From assembly GCA_900766325.1 (NCBI GenBank), contig CAAFVA010000046.1, forward strand, positions 1-10,694: a stretch of DNA of 10,694 bases, read 5' to 3'. The translations under genes were made by a program, and so were the position numbers. The notes below the pieces were generated by a model. The model was not told the origin of the DNA, did not search any database, and worked only from the letters and a program-made list of their open reading frames with translations. Source of the DNA: Bacilli bacterium. GTDB lineage: Bacteria; Bacillota_I; Bacilli_A; RF39; UBA660. Of this stretch, positions 7,501 to 10,694 are shown piece after piece (positions within the stretch are counted from its first letter, which is position 1; every line of letters begins with the position of its first letter).

Positions 7501-8010
7501 TAAAATAATGTCTTTAATCAAGTCAGTACTAGAAGCACCAAAAAAGTTTAACATTTCATCATATGAGTCGATTAATTCAAAAGCGTCTTCCATAACATCT
7601 TTTACCACCAAATAAGATAACATTCTTTCTTCTTCTGCACTTAGAATTTTAAAGTTACGGTCAATGTTAAGTTTCTCAAAATTATTTTTAACCACCTCTT
7701 GATAAAAGGCGTCCATCGTTGTTATCTTTGCGGTTTCTGATAATAAAAGTTCTTTTTTTAAACGCTCATCATCAGGATTACTATTTACTAAATCATTTAT
7801 TTTTTCTTTTATTCTTACCTTCATTTCTTTTGCCGCAGCATCGGTAAAAGTTACTATTAACAAACGGTTTATGCTTCCACCATTTAACACGTACGTAATT
7901 ACCCTTTCTGATAAAACCGCGGTTTTACCAGAACCAGCCGCAGCGCTTATGATTACTTTACCACCTTTCGTTGTAATCGCAAGTTCTTGATCCTTTGTCC
8001 AACTAGGCAT
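4552..8010 (-). CDS. addA: ATP-dependent helicase/nuclease subunit A (AddAB)
   Basis: AddA is the motor and one of the two nucleases of the AddAB complex that resects double-strand breaks for RecA loading. The 1152-residue protein is slightly shorter than B. subtilis AddA (about 1230). SF1A helicase motifs appear in order: Walker A AAAGSGKT (23-30), Ia TFTDAAAKEM (54-63), Walker B DEYQD (382-386), III VGDVKQSIYRFR (408-419), NFRSR (447-451), TTIHKSKGLE (749-758) and the VALTRAKEK motif (827-835). The C-terminal RecB-type nuclease carries His989, Asp1076 in LVDGVID, Asp1093 and Lys1095 in VDYKTD, and the following QLDLY. All catalytic positions are present. The start is ATG 8010-8008, preceded by AAGGTG 6 nt upstream. 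The in-frame GTG at 8019 is part of that ribosome site. It overlaps the addB stop by 8 nt and ends in TGA inside glyA. Confidence 0.97.
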   Translation of the reverse strand: MPSWTKDQELAITTKGGKVIISAAAGSGKTAVLSERVITYVLNGGSINRLLIVTFTDAAAKEMKVRIKEKINDLVNSNPDDERLKKELLLSETAKITTMDAFYQEVVKNNFEKLNIDRNFKILSAEEERMLSYLVVKDVMEDAFELIDSYDEMLNFFGASSTDLIKDIILKISNFLDTVPFKKEFINRAIENYDTYNNTYKNIFFDQIKDKMKKYDTLYHDIILELSNYPYFEDILQTVRKEKNFINDFLIINNFDELSKRLRSISFDTLRTPKGHKDDAPLIKYKIIRDDFKGEINKKMHELMFINDEVYKKEQKLCKKNLSILFEVVKLYEQRLMKEKRRKNQFSFSDVAHFVIDLLIKDGRKTKLALEISSEFDEILIDEYQDTNNLQNVIFSAISKDDKNLFIVGDVKQSIYRFRSACPEIFNSDKKNATKDGFPRLINLAKNFRSRSEVLDFCNFVFENTMSDLFGEVNYDKDEKLYLGANFENGSDLDAEVHIINDDKNKETDEEDVSKVQKEATYVAERIKLMLDKKTKIYDNKRKLWREIRPSDIVILLRSLKDSDYFVKALNQKNISVYCESTLSYFDNYEVKLIINLLKVIDNPSDDVALLSVLKSPFFNVCLDDVALVRKNDKKCSLSDNILNGDNAYLKDCLMKINDLRNYSFNNKIEKLLVKIYEVFDAFLVMLSSPFGKQRQKNLLQMLAHAVNFEKDEQRSLHEFTNYLEDLIINKDSLQGVNPLSEGDNVLITTIHKSKGLEYPVVFVCQTGKNFNFTDLRSDFMINADLGICFPIRNNDYKVKYDSVFTMLFKEYEKNKMLSEELRVLYVALTRAKEKIIITGYLNNLSKIVEASSSKMGDERTVSSIYLKSCKNYLSILIPCLLRHPNCKDLRDVSSTPNKTFANSSKLKLFIKDNGEINSDYFNEKEKKDVKAYDFSMLEKIDKFTYDKSLSLVPLKLSVTELKESKAYFKVPKFMGDNNNHAKKGTLYHLVLESLPIKKYGLKTLKQELDKMVLENKITSKEKEEIDLEKVLAYLTSEVYDMVLSSDKVYKEYDITFKVPAKYYDKNLKSGKILVDGVIDLLFVKDGIYYIVDYKTDNVSDLKELIDRYKLQLDLYEVGLKEIMDAKEVRKFIYSIKLNKFIELKKGDEEND
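4569..4575 (-). promoter_or_regulatory. glyA ribosome binding site inside the end of addA
   Basis: AAAGGAG is encoded within the last codons of addA. It touches the ATG at 4568 directly but is 9 nt from the ATG at 4559, so the latter is the probable initiator. GlyA then begins MIDDVFS and not MKKMIDD. Confidence 0.75.
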
Positions 8011-10694
8011 TAAAATCACCTTCTATCTTTTCAAACACTTCTTTATTCTTGTAGTTTTTTAACCTTCTTGATTTATCAACGTTCTTATCAAAAGCACAAA
8101 TACTAGAAAACTTACAAAAATCACAAGCGTTAACCTTTCCTTGCACTGGATTTACGTTTATATTACCGTTTAATATTTCATTTCCAATGTTAGTAAGCTT
8201 AAACTTAACGTAATTAAATAAAGCACTTAGTTCACTTAGGGTAAACGTTTTTTCATCATCTAATTTTCCCCTCGTTAAAACGTTTATAAAATCTCCTACA
8301 TTATCATTAGAAAACGCGTTTATGACTTTAGGATCACAATTTATCATTCCTTCTGCTAATAACCTTTTTTGAACGCTTTTTTCTAAATCTTGTGTATCTA
8401 GTCGTCTTGTTTCGCTTTTTTCTTTTACTAGTGCCGGATAATATAATACGCCTGATAAAACAGCGTTAGAAGTGCTATTTTTTATCGCTAAAAGGTATAA
8501 AAGCATTTGAAGATTTAAACCTTCAAGACACTCATCCAGTCTTAACTTTTTACCTCCGGTTTTATAATCAACCACCACGTAATAAACCTTATCTTCTTCT
8601 TCATAAGTATCAATTCTATCTACTACACCCTCAATCTTAACCTCACCGTTATCAAGTTTAATTACAACGGGCTTTATTACGGCATCATCACTTATTTTAA
8701 ATTCGGTATACTTAGGTTTAAACCACATTAATTCTTTTTCTTTTAATATTTTTTTAAGTACCAAAACAAGGTTTAAAGAAAGCATCTTTACAATGTATTT
8801 AAGCGTGTTATTAATTAATTTATCATTTTTATTCAAGTATTCAAATGCATAATAATTTGCTTTTTCATCTAAGTTAGACAAAGAAATAGTATCATAATCA
8901 TTAGTTATTATTTTCTCTAATACATAATGAATTAAACTTCCTATTTCACGGTTATCAAACGTATTTTTTTCTTTTACGTTTAACTTAAGTCCATATGAAC
9001 AGAAAAAATAAAACGGACACTTAGCAAAAGTTTCAATACTACTTGGACTAAGGGTTAAATTGTTAGTATAAAGTTCTAAGGCCGTTTTTTTTGATATTTC
9101 AAGGTTCATGTTACGAACTGATGATATATTTACTTTTTTTATTAAATTATCTTGTGATTCTTGCTTTAAAACTTCTTTATTAGAAAGTTTTATAGCATAA
9201 TCATAAATGGTTAATTTTTTATTATAAAGCACGTTATCATACTTTTTTAAATCCATATCAACCAAAACAGAAGGGCTAAGTAATTTTAACTCCAAAGATA
9301 ATTTATGATAAGTAATAATTACGTTTTTTTGACTAACTAATCTTAAATAATTAGATGTGGTCTCACATTTGAAATCATTTATTTTACCCGTTAAAGATTC
9401 TTCTGTTATATCCTGTTTACTAATTAAAGCACCTAGCTTAAACTTACCAGGTAAGTCATCTAAACTAGCTCCCATAAGATAAACGTATGACTTATCAACG
9501 TAACAAGCACTATTTAACTTGCATATTTTAACCTCGTCGTTCATGTGTCTTACCTTATTTTTGGGAATAACCAAACCTGATAAAACCTCAAAAAACTCTT
9601 CCGGTTTTATATAATCCAAATAATCACACATACACTCAAGTGAGGATACTAAATCAAGATACCCCTGCTCATCTTGATTAAATAACCTCTTATCAATTTC
9701 AGATTCTTGTAAGTAAATCCAAAACCACTTTGCAATTACACCCACTTTATTTTCGTTTAATATGTTTTCTAGAAGATATTTTAATTGGTTTATCACTTCT
9801 TCTTTAGCATTGTTTATAAGCTTACAATCAACGTTTTTACATTTTTTAGTAAAAGGTAAATAAAAACTTTCGTTTTCATTATCCCAGGTATAAACATAGT
9901 TATCCATTTGATCTATAATTTCTTTTGAAACATCAAAAACGTTTAACTTAAGAAGGTTAAGAAAGGTTTTGCAAGAAAAGTCTCCCTTAAACATATAAGA
10001 CAAAAGCTTAATAAATCTAGCTGTTAAAACTCCACTCGTTGTTTGCTTTGAATAAGGAATGTCAAACGTCATTTCAAAGTAAGGTTCATAATCACTTATA
10101 CTTGGAACCACTATCATAAAATCTTTATATTTAGCACCTTCTAAGACTTTTTTAGAAATATCATTTAAAACAAATTTTACTTCTTCTTCAATATCGTTTG
10201 ACGCGTAAAAATCATGCTTGATATCAGGTGTTAAATTATCTTGTTTTAAACTAATTCCCATCTTATCTAAAAGATTTCTATCGTATCCATCATAATAAAC
10301 AAAAACATCACTTGATGATCCCATCTTTTTTATTAAATCAATTTGTAAATGGTTTATGTTTTCTAGCCCTAAAAATACGTAAGTACCATTAAATTCGACG
10401 TTTTTTATTACGTGTTTAATAAGAAGACGTTCGTTTATTAAATCATAACTATCCATCAAATCTTCGTACGTCTCAAAAATCATCTTTAAATCATGAATTT
10501 TATCGTTATCTTTAAAAGATAGTTCATAAAAAGAATCATAAGTATTTAATAAATCATTTATAAAACTAACGTTATCAACGTTATAATACTTTAACAATTT
10601 ATCTTTAACAGCTAAAAAAGCACGATACATAATAGCAAAAGATTCTTTATCATTAATAATCGTTTTTGATTTATCATAGCATTTTAAAACGTAA
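8003..10694 (-). CDS. addB: ATP-dependent helicase/nuclease subunit B (AddAB), N-terminus outside the window
   Basis: AddB is the partner subunit that supplies the second nuclease and, in B. subtilis, recognises Chi. The frame stays open to the right edge (896 complete codons including the stop... 895-896 residues visible), and the first Met at 10630 has no ribosome site, so the start and the N-terminal nucleotide-binding region lie upstream. The family is normally about 1150 residues. Numbering from that internal Met, the C-terminal nuclease shows His568 in GSLIHYVLE, Asp671 in GVVDRID, Asp688 and Lys690 in VVDYK, and Gln708. The iron-sulfur cysteines typical of AddB are all present: Cys538 in AKCPFYFF, and Cys836, Cys839 and Cys845 in CDFCKFSSIC. 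That C-x2-C-x5-C spacing matches B. subtilis Cys1121/1124/1130. The nuclease therefore looks intact and 4Fe-4S-stabilised. The TAG stop overlaps the addA start. Confidence 0.95.
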   Translation of the reverse strand, partial: YVLKCYDKSKTIINDKESFAIMYRAFLAVKDKLLKYYNVDNVSFINDLLNTYDSFYELSFKDNDKIHDLKMIFETYEDLMDSYDLINERLLIKHVIKNVEFNGTYVFLGLENINHLQIDLIKKMGSSSDVFVYYDGYDRNLLDKMGISLKQDNLTPDIKHDFYASNDIEEEVKFVLNDISKKVLEGAKYKDFMIVVPSISDYEPYFEMTFDIPYSKQTTSGVLTARFIKLLSYMFKGDFSCKTFLNLLKLNVFDVSKEIIDQMDNYVYTWDNENESFYLPFTKKCKNVDCKLINNAKEEVINQLKYLLENILNENKVGVIAKWFWIYLQESEIDKRLFNQDEQGYLDLVSSLECMCDYLDYIKPEEFFEVLSGLVIPKNKVRHMNDEVKICKLNSACYVDKSYVYLMGASLDDLPGKFKLGALISKQDITEESLTGKINDFKCETTSNYLRLVSQKNVIITYHKLSLELKLLSPSVLVDMDLKKYDNVLYNKKLTIYDYAIKLSNKEVLKQESQDNLIKKVNISSVRNMNLEISKKTALELYTNNLTLSPSSIETFAKCPFYFFCSYGLKLNVKEKNTFDNREIGSLIHYVLEKIITNDYDTISLSNLDEKANYYAFEYLNKNDKLINNTLKYIVKMLSLNLVLVLKKILKEKELMWFKPKYTEFKISDDAVIKPVVIKLDNGEVKIEGVVDRIDTYEEEDKVYYVVVDYKTGGKKLRLDECLEGLNLQMLLYLLAIKNSTSNAVLSGVLYYPALVKEKSETRRLDTQDLEKSVQKRLLAEGMINCDPKVINAFSNDNVGDFINVLTRGKLDDEKTFTLSELSALFNYVKFKLTNIGNEILNGNINVNPVQGKVNACDFCKFSSICAFDKNVDKSRRLKNYKNKEVFEKIEGDFNA
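8017..8022 (-). promoter_or_regulatory. addA ribosome binding site inside the end of addB
   Basis: AAGGTG lies 6 nt before the ATG at 8010. Its last three bases are the GTG at 8019-8017, which could be mistaken for an in-frame start two codons further upstream. Using the GTG would leave the gene without a ribosome site, so the ATG is preferred. Confidence 0.7.

Noticed and set aside
10628..10630. Start of addB at the ATG at 10630
   Set aside because: There is no ribosome site before it, the frame stays open to the window edge, and the known N-terminal region of AddB is missing. The gene is cut by the edge and is not truncated.

Overview
The window looks like chromosomal DNA from a low-GC bacterium of the Bacillota/Bacilli type. 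It is AT-rich, every gene lies on the minus strand, Shine-Dalgarno sequences are purine-rich (AAAGGAG, AAGGGGG, GAGGAG), the two promoters are SigA-like, and the recombination enzyme is AddAB rather than RecBCD. TGA is used as a genuine stop at the end of addA, which argues against the Mycoplasma/Spiroplasma genetic code. An uncultured gut-type lineage near RF39, Erysipelotrichales or Acholeplasmatales would fit, but this is an impression from gene style and not a placement.

Reading in the direction of transcription (right to left), the window opens inside addB. It runs through addA, glyA, folD and a small stand-alone Smr-domain gene. The three junctions addB/addA, addA/glyA and glyA/folD are each an 8-nt start/stop overlap, and folD/smr is separated by one base. 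No promoter or terminator is evident inside this block, so it is very probably one polycistronic unit. AddA and AddB form the helicase-nuclease that resects double-strand breaks. GlyA and FolD are consecutive steps that feed one-carbon units into folate and hence nucleotide synthesis. The Smr protein belongs to a family of DNA/RNA nuclease domains often linked to MutS2. A weak hairpin with a T-run at about 2173-2208 may end the transcript.

Below the operon lies an independent gene with its own strong promoter (TTGACT, 17 bp, extended TATCAT) and a clear terminator (170-198). It encodes a 613-residue protein with an N-terminal membrane segment, a possibly pilin-like membrane-proximal domain and about ten degenerate cysteine-bracketed repeats of the form C-P-x-G-Y-x-L-x-G-x-K-C. 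It has no cell-wall sorting signal. It resembles no family I can name with confidence and is the least explained object in the window. A second exported-protein gene with its own promoter (TTGACC, 17 bp, TATTAT) starts at 68 and runs off the left edge.

I see no RNA gene, mobile element, CRISPR array or phage gene. The only non-coding stretches, 69-218 and 2061-2223, are each under 170 bases and are accounted for by promoters, ribosome binding sites and terminators.
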